Position numbers and translations under genes: made by a program
The notes under the pieces: model-generated
The model's database searches: none
What the model saw: the letters and a program-made list of their open reading frames with translations, nothing else
What the model was told of the DNA's origin: nothing
Source of the DNA: Niveispirillum sp048066115
GTDB taxonomy: Bacteria; Pseudomonadota; Alphaproteobacteria; Azospirillales; Azospirillaceae
DNA: 64,000 nt
NCBI RefSeq assembly: GCF_048066115.1
Contig: NZ_JBLTYX010000004.1
Span: 310,001-374,000, forward strand
Reading direction: 5' to 3'
In this document: one piece after another, positions 42,121 through 50,989 of the stretch
How the letters are laid out: the number at the start of each line of letters is the position of its first letter
How positions within the stretch are numbered: the stretch's first letter is position 1

Positions 42121-43446
42121 ATGCGGGCGCTCTCACATCATCTTGGCAGGGGCACGCCTGCCCCGGCGGCAGGCAATGCATCGGCCTTGCACGACCCGCT
42201 GACGGGGCTGCTGAACAAGCGTGGCTTCACCCTTGCCGGTGACCGGGCGCTGCCGGTGATGGCGGCGGCTGGCGGGCACCCCCAGGTCATCTTCATTGAA
42301 ATCAACAATTACGAAGGCATCGTTTCCCGCATGGAGTACGAGGGCGCGCAGGAACTGCTGCGTGCCATGCGGCGGCGGCTTGAACTGGCCTTCGGCAGCG
42401 ATGTGCTGATGGCGCGTTTCGACAGCGAGCGGTTCGCCGTGCTGCTGCCCGAGGCGGTGGAGGGGCTGGGCGCCCTGCAGCGGGCCCTGGAGGCACCGGT
42501 GGTGATCGGCGACGCCGCCTATCGCCTGTCCATCACCTGCGGCATGGCCTGTTATCCGGACGCGGCGGACAGCATGCATATGCTGATCATCGCGGCGCGC
42601 ATCGCCCGGCGTGACGCCGCCAATGCCGGCCGGCCCGTGGGCACCTTCACCAGCGATCTCTGCCACCGCCTGGCCCGCAGCCGGTCCATCGAGGATGGGT
42701 TGTGGGAAAGCCGGGCGGGGGCCGGCATCTCCCTGGTCTATCAGCCCAAGATCGAAATTCTGTCCGGCCGCGTGACGGGGGTGGAGGCACTGATGCGCTG
42801 GCGCCATACGGCGCTGGGCTGCATTTCGCCGTCCGAATTCGTGCCCGTCGCGGAACGTACCGGCGCCATCATCCCGCTGGGCGAATGGCTGATCCGGGAA
42901 TCCCTGCACCAGCAGGCCGAATGGCGCCGGCAGGGGCTGGACCTGGGCATGTCGGTGAATATCTCGCCCGTGCAGCTGGCGCCGCAGGCCAGCGGCACGC
43001 CGGTGCTGGACATCCTGATCGATGAATGCAACCGGCTTGGCCTGGACCGCGCCCATGTGGAGCTGGAGATCACCGAGGGACTGCTGACCGATGCCGAAAC
43101 CATGGCCGAGGTGCGCCGTCTGGCCGATGCGGGATTCGGCATCGCCATCGACGATTTCGGCCGCGACCATTCGGCCCTGTCGCTGCTGGTCGACAGCCCT
43201 GCCACCACGTTGAAGATCGACAAGGGATTCGTCGACAACATTCTGCGCAACGAACGTCAGGCCGCCATCATCCGTTTCATCGCCGAACTGGCGCGCGAAC
43301 TGGGCATGCGCACGGTGGTGGAGGGGATCGAGCATATCCGCCAGCTGGTCGCCGTGGCCGGTGCCGGCTGCGACTATGGCCAGGGCTATTTCTATTACCG
43401 GCCGATGGCCCCGGCCCAGATCATGGACCTGCGTCACCGCCACTGA
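42121..43446 (+). CDS. Cyclic-di-GMP phosphodiesterase with degenerate GGDEF and intact EAL domain
   Basis: The 441-residue cytoplasmic protein has a GGDEF-like domain (about 25-175) where the active GGDEF motif is replaced by DSERF (RFDSERFAVLL), so cyclase activity is unlikely. The EAL domain (about 190-440) keeps GVEALMRW (EAL), SVNISPVQL, LEITEG, IAIDDFG, KIDKGF and the late EGIE and QGYFYYRP motifs, so it should break down c-di-GMP. No membrane or sensor region is present, and the ATG at 42121 follows a CAGGTGACGG. The 254 bases upstream hold nothing I can name. Confidence 0.88.
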   Translation: MRALSHHLGRGTPAPAAGNASALHDPLTGLLNKRGFTLAGDRALPVMAAAGGHPQVIFIEINNYEGIVSRMEYEGAQELLRAMRRRLELAFGSDVLMARFDSERFAVLLPEAVEGLGALQRALEAPVVIGDAAYRLSITCGMACYPDAADSMHMLIIAARIARRDAANAGRPVGTFTSDLCHRLARSRSIEDGLWESRAGAGISLVYQPKIEILSGRVTGVEALMRWRHTALGCISPSEFVPVAERTGAIIPLGEWLIRESLHQQAEWRRQGLDLGMSVNISPVQLAPQASGTPVLDILIDECNRLGLDRAHVELEITEGLLTDAETMAEVRRLADAGFGIAIDDFGRDHSALSLLVDSPATTLKIDKGFVDNILRNERQAAIIRFIAELARELGMRTVVEGIEHIRQLVAVAGAGCDYGQGYFYYRPMAPAQIMDLRHRH

Positions 43447-43576
43447 TACCGTTCCGGTGATCGCAACCGATCACCAGCCTCAGTTGCCGGCGCTCACATC
43501 CAGCGGCTTGGCTACGCGGCACGTGCCGCGCGGCGGCAGTCGCCACCATACCAACGGTCATGACGACCGCTGGTAT
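43446..43576 (+). repeat. Family A repeat, copy 11 (full length)
   Basis: Bounded by ATACCG (43446-43451) and TGGTAT (43571-43576), it has the CCGGTGATCG hairpin, CCTCAG, a stem around CACATCCAG, GGCTTGGCTACGC, CGGCACGTGCCG and GGCGGC-AGTC-GCC. Its outer hairpin (around GGTCATGACGACC) differs from copy 1. It begins at the final base of the EAL-gene stop codon. The rest of the gap up to 43746 shows no other feature. Confidence 0.82.
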
Positions 43577-43746
43577 CAGGTGATGGAAACCCGGCAACTC
43601 CTGCCTCTCCATAAAGGCTGGGCGTGACAGCCCTTTCGGCTGGGTAACGCAGGCGGCATTGTGCAATCGCACATGGTTTGCGATGATCGCGCGCGGAAAC
43701 CTTTCCCCGCCATCACGCCCCGCCAGAGCGAGCCTGTCACCCCATC

Positions 43747-45825
43747 ATGGCCAACAGCGCCGCCCCCGATGAGAAGCCAGCCCCGGCCCCGCCGCCGCCC
43801 CGCCGGGGCGCGGAATCGCTGGCACCCGCCATGCCCGTCGACCTGGGCGGACGGTGCGAGATCATGCCGGGCACGCCGATGCCGGCACTGGATTCGGCCG
43901 GCGGCCCCGCCTTCGCCGCGCGGATGAGCCGGGATCGCAAGACCGAAGCCTTCGCCATCGTCACCGACCGGCCCGTACCGGCACGGGTGGACATGATGGC
44001 CAATTACCGGTCCATCGAGAATCCGGCCGTGCTGCGCCTGCTGGACTGGGGCACGGTGGACTGGTCGCCCGATGGCAAGAAGCGCTTCGTCCTGATCTAT
44101 GAACGGCCGGGCGGTCGCCGGGTCATGCAGGATATGGCGGAAACGCGCGAACCCCTGCCCGACGACCAGATCACCCGCAACGTCATCCCCACGCTGCTGT
44201 TCGCCCTGCGGGAGATGAATGCCCGCGGCATGACCTGCGGCGCGGTGCGCCCCACCAACCTGTTCCACAAGGACCCGGCCTCGCCCGTGGTCTGCATCGG
44301 CGACTGCCTGTCGGTGCCTGTCGGCTATGGCCAGCCGGTATTGGTGGAGACGATCGAGCGCGGCATGGCCCAGCCGGCGGGACGCGGGCCGGGCACCATC
44401 GCCGACGACCTGTACGCCCTGGGCGTGACGCTGCTGATGCTGCATCTGGGCCGCAGCCCGCTGGCCGACCTGGATGATGAGAGCATCCTGAAGCTGAAGA
44501 TGGACAAGGGTACCTACCCGGCGCTGACCAGCCAGATCCGGTTGCCGCAGAGCCTGGTGGAACCGCTGCGCGGCCTGATGATCGACGATCCCAAGCAGCG
44601 CTGGTCCGTCTCAGACCTGGATCTGTGGCTGCAAGGCCGCCGCATGTCGCCCAAACAGCCGCAGATCCCGCGCCGCGGCGCCCGCCCGTTCGAGTTCCAG
44701 GGTGAGGAGTTGATGCATTGCCGGGCGCTGTCCCGCTCCCTGACGAGGCACAGTGCCGCCGCCGCCGCCCTGATCGAACGCGGCGATGTGGAGAAATGGG
44801 TCCGCCGTTCCGTGGGCGATGAAGGCCGGGCGGAAGCCATGCAGACCGCCATCGCGTCGGCCAGCGCCGGCGGGCGCGGCGCCAGCCAGGAGGACAAGCT
44901 GGTCACCCGCGTGTCCATCGCCCTGGACCCGCCGGCTCCCATCCGCTATCGCGGCCTGTCGCTGCTGCCCGATGGGCTGGGCCCGGCCCTGGCGGAGGCG
45001 ATGTGGCAGAATACCGGCATCCAGCCCTTCGCCGAATTCGTCCTGGCCCAGTTCCCGCATTTCTGGGTGAACTGCCAGACCGATTTCCGGCCCGAATATG
45101 TGCCCATGGTCCAGGCCTATGACGGCTACCGGGCGCTGCTGGAACATGTCGGCATGGGCTTCGGGATCGAACGCATCGTTTATGAGCTGTGCCCGTCCTG
45201 TCCCTGCCTGTCGCCGCAGCTGCGCGACCATTATGTGCTGTCGCCGGCCGAACTGCTGGCGGCGCTGGACCAGATCGCCACGCGGCCCAACCGTGGTCGC
45301 GACCCGATCGACCGGCATGTGATGGGCTATATCACCACCCACCATAAGAAGCTGAACGACCGGCTGCTGGTGCCGCTGTCCAACCCGCACGACCCGGCGC
45401 GGCGGATGATCGCCATGATCACCGTGCTGGCCGATGTGCAGAACCGGTTCGGCCCGGCGCGGTTGCCCAACCTGTGCAACTGGCTGGTGTCGTTGATGGA
45501 CCCGGTCTTCAAGCGCTTCAAGAACCGGGAGACGCGCGACCGCATGAAGGCGGAAGTATCGCAGGTGGCCCGCGACGGCGTGCTGGACGCCATCGTGCGC
45601 GTCGTCGACAATGTCGATGCCATCCGCGCCGACGACAAGGGCTTCCTGACCGCCATGCGCCAGTATGAAAGCCTGACCCGCCAGATCGAGAAGCTGCGCT
45701 CTTCGGCCGACGACAGGAATGGCATGGCCGAAGGTACGGGCCGGCAGGTGGCCGCCGTCGTCACCTCCATCGTCGCCGGGCTGACCATGATCGGCACCGT
45801 CGTCTATATGCTGAGGCTGGCATGA
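43747..45825 (+). CDS. Membrane-anchored pseudokinase-like protein
   Basis: This 692-residue protein has a Pro/Ala-rich N-terminus, a serine/threonine-kinase-like fold (about 60-300) and a long helical second half, ending in one transmembrane helix (about 668-690). The kinase motifs are altered: no Lys is seen in the first-lobe strand (AFAIVTDRP), the catalytic loop HGDxKPxN reads CGAVRPTN (catalytic Asp lost), and DFG reads DCL. ADDLYALGVTLLML matches the conserved helix after the activation segment. I infer a catalytically dead signalling or scaffold protein. The stop overlaps the next start (ATGA). Confidence 0.75.
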   Translation: MANSAAPDEKPAPAPPPPRRGAESLAPAMPVDLGGRCEIMPGTPMPALDSAGGPAFAARMSRDRKTEAFAIVTDRPVPARVDMMANYRSIENPAVLRLLDWGTVDWSPDGKKRFVLIYERPGGRRVMQDMAETREPLPDDQITRNVIPTLLFALREMNARGMTCGAVRPTNLFHKDPASPVVCIGDCLSVPVGYGQPVLVETIERGMAQPAGRGPGTIADDLYALGVTLLMLHLGRSPLADLDDESILKLKMDKGTYPALTSQIRLPQSLVEPLRGLMIDDPKQRWSVSDLDLWLQGRRMSPKQPQIPRRGARPFEFQGEELMHCRALSRSLTRHSAAAAALIERGDVEKWVRRSVGDEGRAEAMQTAIASASAGGRGASQEDKLVTRVSIALDPPAPIRYRGLSLLPDGLGPALAEAMWQNTGIQPFAEFVLAQFPHFWVNCQTDFRPEYVPMVQAYDGYRALLEHVGMGFGIERIVYELCPSCPCLSPQLRDHYVLSPAELLAALDQIATRPNRGRDPIDRHVMGYITTHHKKLNDRLLVPLSNPHDPARRMIAMITVLADVQNRFGPARLPNLCNWLVSLMDPVFKRFKNRETRDRMKAEVSQVARDGVLDAIVRVVDNVDAIRADDKGFLTAMRQYESLTRQIEKLRSSADDRNGMAEGTGRQVAAVVTSIVAGLTMIGTVVYMLRLA

Positions 45826-46337
45826 GCCGGTCCCTGGGCAAAAGGCCGCCCCGGCGGCGCAGCGGTGGTGGCGGTGCCCTGCTGCTGTTGCTGCTGCTGG
45901 CCCCGGCCGGACTGATGATGATGCCGACCAGCGTGCTGGTTCTGGCGGGCCTGGCCCCGACCTTCGTGGCCTATCTGATCGACCGCGACCCGGAAAAGTC
46001 GGCGGCCCTGACCGTGGGTGCCATGAATCTGTGCGGCGTGGCGCCCTTCGTGGTCCGCCTGTGGCAGCGCGGGCATGAAATGTCGATGACCCTGCGCATG
46101 CTGGCCGATCCCGGTACCTGGCTGGTGATGTTCGGGGCGGCGGCCATCGGCTGGCTGATGTATTTCTTCATCCCGCAGATCGTGGCCGCGGTGATGAGCC
46201 TGCGCAACCAGTCCAAGATCAAGGAACTGGAAGAACGGCGCAGCCTGCTGGTCGCCGACTGGGGCGCCGACGTCATGGGCCGCCCGGATGGGGACAAGGC
46301 GGAGCCGGTGGGGCTGCTGGACGAGCAGCCGGAGTAA
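45822..46337 (+). CDS. Small membrane protein, partner of the pseudokinase
   Basis: This 171-residue protein has a very basic N-terminus, three hydrophobic helices (about 19-50, 60-80 and 100-127) and a charged cytoplasmic tail starting LRNQSKIKELEERR. I do not recognise a family. A four-base overlap with the pseudokinase gene means the two are made together, and they probably form one membrane complex. Confidence 0.65.
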   Translation: MSRSLGKRPPRRRSGGGGALLLLLLLAPAGLMMMPTSVLVLAGLAPTFVAYLIDRDPEKSAALTVGAMNLCGVAPFVVRLWQRGHEMSMTLRMLADPGTWLVMFGAAAIGWLMYFFIPQIVAAVMSLRNQSKIKELEERRSLLVADWGADVMGRPDGDKAEPVGLLDEQPE

Positions 46338-46397
46338 TACCAGGGGCATGGGTTTTGGCTCATGCCGCCGGAGGCCGGCGCCCGGCGCCTGAGGGAA
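46337..46397 (-). repeat. Family A repeat, copy 12 (short, reverse)
   Basis: ATACCA (46337-46342) starts the element, and GGCATG/CATGCC and GCCGGAGGCCGGC stems follow, ending in GGCGCCTGAGGGA. It lies in the gap of about 150 bases between two plus-strand genes. Confidence 0.65.
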
Positions 46398-46485
46398 TTG
46401 TATAATCTTCTGCGCCAATATTGGGATACGCCGCCTGCAGCTTCCTGCTGTAGGCTGAGACCGAACATATCCGTCACGGTCGGCA

Positions 46486-48090
46486 ATGCCCATACGCCCG
46501 CATGCCTTTCTCCTGCTGTTCTGCGCGCTGATCGCCTGGCCCCTGCCCGCCCTGTCCCAGGCGGCGGGCGATGGCATGCTCACACCCGTGCGCCTGCAAT
46601 TGAAATGGACGCACCAGTTCCAGGGCGCCGGCTTCTATGTGGCCTTGGCGAAGGGCTATTACCGCGAGGCCGGGCTGGATGTGCGCATCATCGAGGGCGG
46701 GCCGACCGTGGATGCCGCCGCCCAGGTGTCCGATGGCGCGGCGGAGTTCGGGGTGGGCAGCGCCGGCCTGCTGGTGGAACGGGTGAAGGGAAGGCCGGTG
46801 GTGGCCATGGCCGTGCTGATGCAGCATTCGCCCTTCGTCCTGTTGACCCGCATCGATACCGGTCCGCCGCATGTCCATGCCCTGCCCGGCCACCGGCTGA
46901 TGCTGGAAACCCATGCGGAGGAGCTGCTGGCCTATCTGGCGGTGGAACGGGTGCCGGTGGAAATGCTGACCGTGGTGCCGCACAGCGGTTCGGTCGAGGC
47001 GCTGATCAAGGGTGATGTCGATGCCATCACCGCCTATACGACCAGCGAGCCCTATGATCTGCGGGCCGCTGGCATCCCCTATCAGGTCTTTTCCCCCCGT
47101 GCCGCCGGCATCGATTTCTACGGCGACACCATCTTCACGTCGGAACGCATGGTGAGCGAGGCGCCGTCGGTTGTGGAGGCGTTCCGCAAGGCCAGCCTGC
47201 GCGGCTGGCGCGATGCACTGACCGATCCCGCCGGCGCCATCGACCTGATCCGCCGTGATTACGCCCCGCACCTGGAACGCGCCCGCCTGGCGTTCGAGGC
47301 GGAGGAGATGGCGCGGCTGATGATGGCCGACATGGTGGAGGTCGGTTACATGCACGCGGGCCGCTGGCGCCACATCGCCGAGGGCTTTGCCGCTGCCGGC
47401 CTGATGCCGCGCGATACCGACCTGGATGGTTTCCTCTACGCGCCGGACCAGAAGCCGGACCTGACCTGGTTCTATGTGGCGCTGGCCGTGCTGGCCGGAT
47501 TGACCCTGGCCATCGGACTGGTCACCGCCCGCTTCCGCACCCTGAACGGCCTTCTACGGGCGGAGGTCGCGGAAAGGGCGCGGCTGGAGGCGCACTTCCG
47601 TACCCTGGCCAGCCAGGATGGGCTGACCGGCCTGCCCAACCGCCGCGCCTTCCTGGACCAGGCCCAGGCGGAACTGGCCCGCGCCCGGGTGACGGGCCTG
47701 CCCTTGTCGCTGCTGATGCTGGATATCGACCATTTCAAGGCGATCAACGACCGGTTCGGCCATGCCGCCGGTGACGCCAGCCTGATCGCCTTCTGCAATG
47801 CCTGCCGTGCGACCTTGCGCGAACAGGACGTCATGGGACGGCTGGGTGGCGAGGAATTCGCCGTGCTGCTGGGCGATACGGAGATCGGCGGGGCGCTTGC
47901 CACCGCCGAACGGCTGCGCGCCGCCGTGGAGGAACGGGGCGCCGACACGGTGGAACGCCACTTCCTGACCGTCAGCGTCGGCGTCGCCACCCTGTCGGGT
48001 GACGAAAATCTGGACCAGCTGCTGATCCGCGCCGACCGGGCGCTCTATACGGCGAAGATGGAAGGACGCAATCGGGTGGTGATGGCATAA
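46486..48090 (+). CDS. Diguanylate cyclase with periplasmic NMT1/THI5-like sensor domain
   Basis: The 534-residue protein has a signal peptide (about 1-25), a periplasmic ligand-binding domain of the NMT1/THI5 type (about 30-310; LQLKWTHQFQGAGFYVAL, then YYREAGLDVRIIEGG), one transmembrane helix (about 325-345), a short coiled coil, and an active GGDEF domain with LGGEEFAVLLG. The inhibitory RxxD site (REQD) lies five residues ahead of it. THI5-type domains bind thiamine-precursor pyrimidines and related compounds, so the ligand may be a small heterocycle. It makes c-di-GMP, the counterpart of the EAL protein 3 kb upstream. Confidence 0.9.
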   Translation: MPIRPHAFLLLFCALIAWPLPALSQAAGDGMLTPVRLQLKWTHQFQGAGFYVALAKGYYREAGLDVRIIEGGPTVDAAAQVSDGAAEFGVGSAGLLVERVKGRPVVAMAVLMQHSPFVLLTRIDTGPPHVHALPGHRLMLETHAEELLAYLAVERVPVEMLTVVPHSGSVEALIKGDVDAITAYTTSEPYDLRAAGIPYQVFSPRAAGIDFYGDTIFTSERMVSEAPSVVEAFRKASLRGWRDALTDPAGAIDLIRRDYAPHLERARLAFEAEEMARLMMADMVEVGYMHAGRWRHIAEGFAAAGLMPRDTDLDGFLYAPDQKPDLTWFYVALAVLAGLTLAIGLVTARFRTLNGLLRAEVAERARLEAHFRTLASQDGLTGLPNRRAFLDQAQAELARARVTGLPLSLLMLDIDHFKAINDRFGHAAGDASLIAFCNACRATLREQDVMGRLGGEEFAVLLGDTEIGGALATAERLRAAVEERGADTVERHFLTVSVGVATLSGDENLDQLLIRADRALYTAKMEGRNRVVMA

Positions 48091-48118
48091 GCGTCTACCT
48101 TAACGCCCGACGCACCCT

Positions 48119-48247
48119 CCTCGTCATCCCGGCGAAAGCCGGGGACCCAGGGGCCACAGGATCAGACCTCAACGCAGCTTGGATCAAAGCTGCTGGCAGG
48201 TCGGGCGTTTGGCCCCTGGGTCCCCGGCTTTCGCCGGGATGACGAGG
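48119..48247. repeat. Family C: perfect 38-bp inverted repeat
   Basis: The arms 48119-48156 and 48210-48247 are exact reverse complements over 38 bp, containing GTCATCCCGGCGAAAGCCGG. This palindrome is a known widespread intergenic repeat in proteobacteria. It separates converging genes and probably forms a strong two-way hairpin. Confidence 0.9.
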
Positions 48248-48271
48248 TAAGCATTTGTATTTAACCCACGA

Positions 48272-50071
48272 TCAGAACCCCTGCCGCACCATGGCCGGGA
48301 TCACCGCCACCATGTCCTGGTCGGCCCGCAGATAGGGCGCCAGGGTACCGATCATCGGGCGGAACGGCGCCAGGGTACGCTCGGCCACGCGGCCGGCGAC
48401 CGCATCGCCGACCTTGGCGCTGGTGTCGCCTGACAGCAGGTCCATCAGATAATCGAACTGCGTGCGGCGGTGCGGCAGGGTGACGGCGCGCAGCGGCGCA
48501 TCCTCGGCCAGCTTCAGCGACTTGCGCACTTCACCCAGTGCGGTCGTGTAACCGCCCAGCACATCCACCAGACCCAGTTCCTTGGCCTGGCGGCCGGTAT
48601 AGACGCGGCCCTTGGCGATCTGCTTCACCTTGTCCAGCGGCAGATTGCGACCCTGGGCCACGCCCTGGGTAAAGGCGGCATAGGTGCTATCCAGGAAGGC
48701 ATTCAGCCGTTCCTCCTGCCCTTCGGTGAAGGGCGTGTTCGCCGACCACATGCCGGCATTGGCACCACGGCTGATCGGTTCGAAATTCACGCCGGCCCAG
48801 TCGGTCAGGCCCTTCACCACCATCTTGCCGGCGATGACGCCGATGGACCCGGTGATGGTGCCCGGCTCCGCCACGATGCGGTCGGCACCCATCGACACCC
48901 AATAGCCGCCGGACGCGGCCACGGCCCCCATGGAGACGATGACCGGCTTGCCCGACGCCTTGGCCTTCAGCACCTTGCGGCGCACGACTTCCGACGCCAC
49001 GGCGCTGCCGCCGGGGCTGTTCACCCGGAACAGGATGGCCTTCACCTGATCATTCTCGATCGCCTCGTCAAAGGCGGCGGCGATGGTGGCGGCGCCGAAG
49101 CTTTCCTCGCCCGACAGCGGATCGCCCTTGTTGTCGCCACGCATGATGGCGCCGTCGCCCACGATCATGGCGACCAGCGGCGCCTCGTTGATCGACAGGT
49201 CCAGCCCTTCCGGCGGGGCGCGGTTATAGTCCTGCAGGCTGATCAGTTCGGGCTTGGTGCTGCCACCAGCCTTCTCCAGAGCCCAGTCCACCGCCTCGTC
49301 CCAATAGCCCAGCTTGTCGACCAGCTTCAGCTCCACCGCGTCCTTGTCCAGCAGCGGCGCCTTGTCCACGGCGGCGCGGACGGCGGTATCGTTCAGGCCT
49401 CTCGCCTGGGCCACGTCGGCCACCCACTGGTTGAACAGGTCGCCGACCAAGCTGTCGATGGCCTCGCGGTTGGCGGGGGTCGGGCCGGTCTCGGTATACT
49501 GCTCGGCAAAGGACTTGTATTCCTCGCGCTTGCGGAACTGCGGTTCCACCATCAGCTTGTCCAGCGCCCCGCGCATGAACATCATTTCGGCCTGCATGCC
49601 GGTGATGGCCAGATCGCCCATCGGCTGCATCCATACCTGCTCGAACGCGGTCGCCAGGTAATAGGGCTGCATGCCGTTGCCCATCTCGCCGAAGCTTTCG
49701 GCATGGATAATGGCGAAGCGGCCTTCCTTGCGCAGCTTGGCGATGCTGTCGCGCAGTTCCTGGGTCACGGCGAAGCTGTGCACGCCGTTGCCGGTGCGGG
49801 CGATGATGCCCTTGACGCGGCTGTCCTTGGATGCGCGGTTCAGCGTGCGCACCACCTGTTCCACCGTCGTCCGCCGCTCACCCAGCAGGCCCGCGACCGG
49901 ATCGGTGGCCGGCGCTTCCGCCAGCGGTTCCTCCAGATCCAGTTCCAGGACGATATTGTCGGGCAGCTTGGGCTGCCGGTTGGCGAGATGGATGCCGAGC
50001 GCGATGGCCCCGGCCACGAGAAGAACCGACAGGAAGCCGATGATGGCAAAGACGCGCAGGATGATCCGCAT
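48272..50071 (-). CDS. sppA: Signal peptide peptidase SppA, 67-kDa type
   Basis: SppA digests leftover signal peptides in the inner membrane. The 599-residue protein has one N-terminal membrane helix (about 4-28), then two tandem ClpP-like repeats. The catalytic Ser is in SMGAVAASGGYW (second repeat) and the general-base Lys is in REEYKSFAEQY (first repeat), the same split active site as E. coli SppA. Length and order fit the long SppA type. Confidence 0.93.
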   Translation of the reverse strand: MRIILRVFAIIGFLSVLLVAGAIALGIHLANRQPKLPDNIVLELDLEEPLAEAPATDPVAGLLGERRTTVEQVVRTLNRASKDSRVKGIIARTGNGVHSFAVTQELRDSIAKLRKEGRFAIIHAESFGEMGNGMQPYYLATAFEQVWMQPMGDLAITGMQAEMMFMRGALDKLMVEPQFRKREEYKSFAEQYTETGPTPANREAIDSLVGDLFNQWVADVAQARGLNDTAVRAAVDKAPLLDKDAVELKLVDKLGYWDEAVDWALEKAGGSTKPELISLQDYNRAPPEGLDLSINEAPLVAMIVGDGAIMRGDNKGDPLSGEESFGAATIAAAFDEAIENDQVKAILFRVNSPGGSAVASEVVRRKVLKAKASGKPVIVSMGAVAASGGYWVSMGADRIVAEPGTITGSIGVIAGKMVVKGLTDWAGVNFEPISRGANAGMWSANTPFTEGQEERLNAFLDSTYAAFTQGVAQGRNLPLDKVKQIAKGRVYTGRQAKELGLVDVLGGYTTALGEVRKSLKLAEDAPLRAVTLPHRRTQFDYLMDLLSGDTSAKVGDAVAGRVAERTLAPFRPMIGTLAPYLRADQDMVAVIPAMVRQGF

Positions 50072-50399
50072 GACCCGTTCCGATTGATGTCAAACCCGCC
50101 CAGACTAACCGCTAAGGCACCCGCCGGGCCAGGATTGAAACAACCCTGTTACGACGAGGTTCCCCGCTGCGCATCCAGGACGCGAACGTGAAAGCCCTAT
50201 ATTGGGATCGTGAGGGCTGGTGCCAGGGGGTGGCCCTACGGGGGCACCGATTCGATGGCCCAGCACCCGGCCCTTATCCTTCCGCGTCGCACCAAAATCG
50301 CCCCGCGTCGCGCCCGAAATAGGCCGCCAGGCCCCTTTTACATCACCTTATGGTCGGCCATATCATTATTAAAAGCGTCAAAAAACAGCGGCTTATTAA
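50072..50399. other. Intergenic region, sppA side
   Basis: This stretch between sppA and the prkA operon shows no convincing gene. On the minus strand GGAAC is followed after 16 bases by TGTT (near 50138-50162), one base from an EcfG-type site, which could serve sppA. An AT-rich part at 50360-50400 leads into the prkA promoter candidate. Confidence 0.4.
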
Positions 50400-50424
50400 G
50401 GAACGCGAAATTTTTGCAGCCGTA
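50400..50424 (+). promoter_or_regulatory. Candidate EcfG-type stress promoter of the prkA operon
   Basis: GGAAC (50400-50404) and CGTA (50421-50424) are 16 bases apart, close to the GGAAC-N16/17-CGTT consensus of the general stress sigma factor. The surrounding AT-rich tract fits a promoter. prkA-type operons are known stress genes. The leader from here to prkA would be about 560 bases. Confidence 0.5.
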
Positions 50425-50449
50425 TGCTTTGACCATGAGCCCGCTTTCG

Positions 50450-50600
50450 GGTCATGCTGTGAAGACGGAACCCGCCGCTGTATGGGCGGGTTATATCGGG
50501 GTAGAGACCCCCAAACGGGCAGGCGCCGAACGCCGCCCGGTCGCCCGGACGGGCAGGTGCTTCGGCATACATACCTATGCCTTCGGCCTGCCTCAATCGG
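50450..50600 (+). promoter_or_regulatory. Structured leader of the prkA operon
   Basis: Several hairpins lie in a row: GGGGT-AGAG-ACCCC, CGGGC/GCCCG around GGCGCCGAACGCC (about 50512-50540), and a long one with GGCAGG (50552-50557) pairing CCTGCC (50587-50592) and GGCATA pairing TATGCC inside. I cannot match them to a known riboswitch. From 50600 to 50989 I see no further reliable feature; an open frame there is probably chance. Confidence 0.4.
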
Positions 50601-50989
50601 GGAGGATGATGCTTAGCGTCGGTTCGGTTTCGTTAAGAGATTTGAGCGCTTTGGTACCAGCAGCTTGATTGCCGAGTGACCTCCAGATTGGGAGACGCAG
50701 GCGTGATGGGTGACGGTGAAGCCAGTATAGACGGGAGAGGCCGGTCGATGAGACCGGAAGGCCCCGTGCGGCCGGCAGCCAGCATCCCGATGACGACAGC
50801 ATTGGCCCGACGGCGCACCAGAAGGTGGCCGGGACAGGCATCGGGCCGGGAGGCCCGGGAAGAGACCGCAAGCATCGACCGCCACCATAGTCCACTGCCC
50901 CCCGCCACCGCCGGCATGGCGGCGCGTTGCATGGAGCCCCCATGCCCGCCCCTTCGCCCGCCGACCGGCCGCCAGGAAGGAGAGTGCTG

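Noticed and set aside
42039..42242. Short frame upstream of the EAL protein
   Set aside because: It overlaps the EAL gene start in another frame, with no ribosome site and no similarity to proteins I know.
43747..45825. Active serine/threonine kinase
   Set aside because: The catalytic Asp of the HGD motif and the ATP-anchoring Lys are not present.
50205..50270. tRNA-like segment with a TTCGAT loop
   Set aside because: No full cloverleaf or tmRNA piece can be folded; the arms do not pair well enough.
50210..50668. 152-codon frame ahead of prkA
   Set aside because: It runs through the AT-rich promoter candidate and the hairpin region, and has a composition unlike real genes here.
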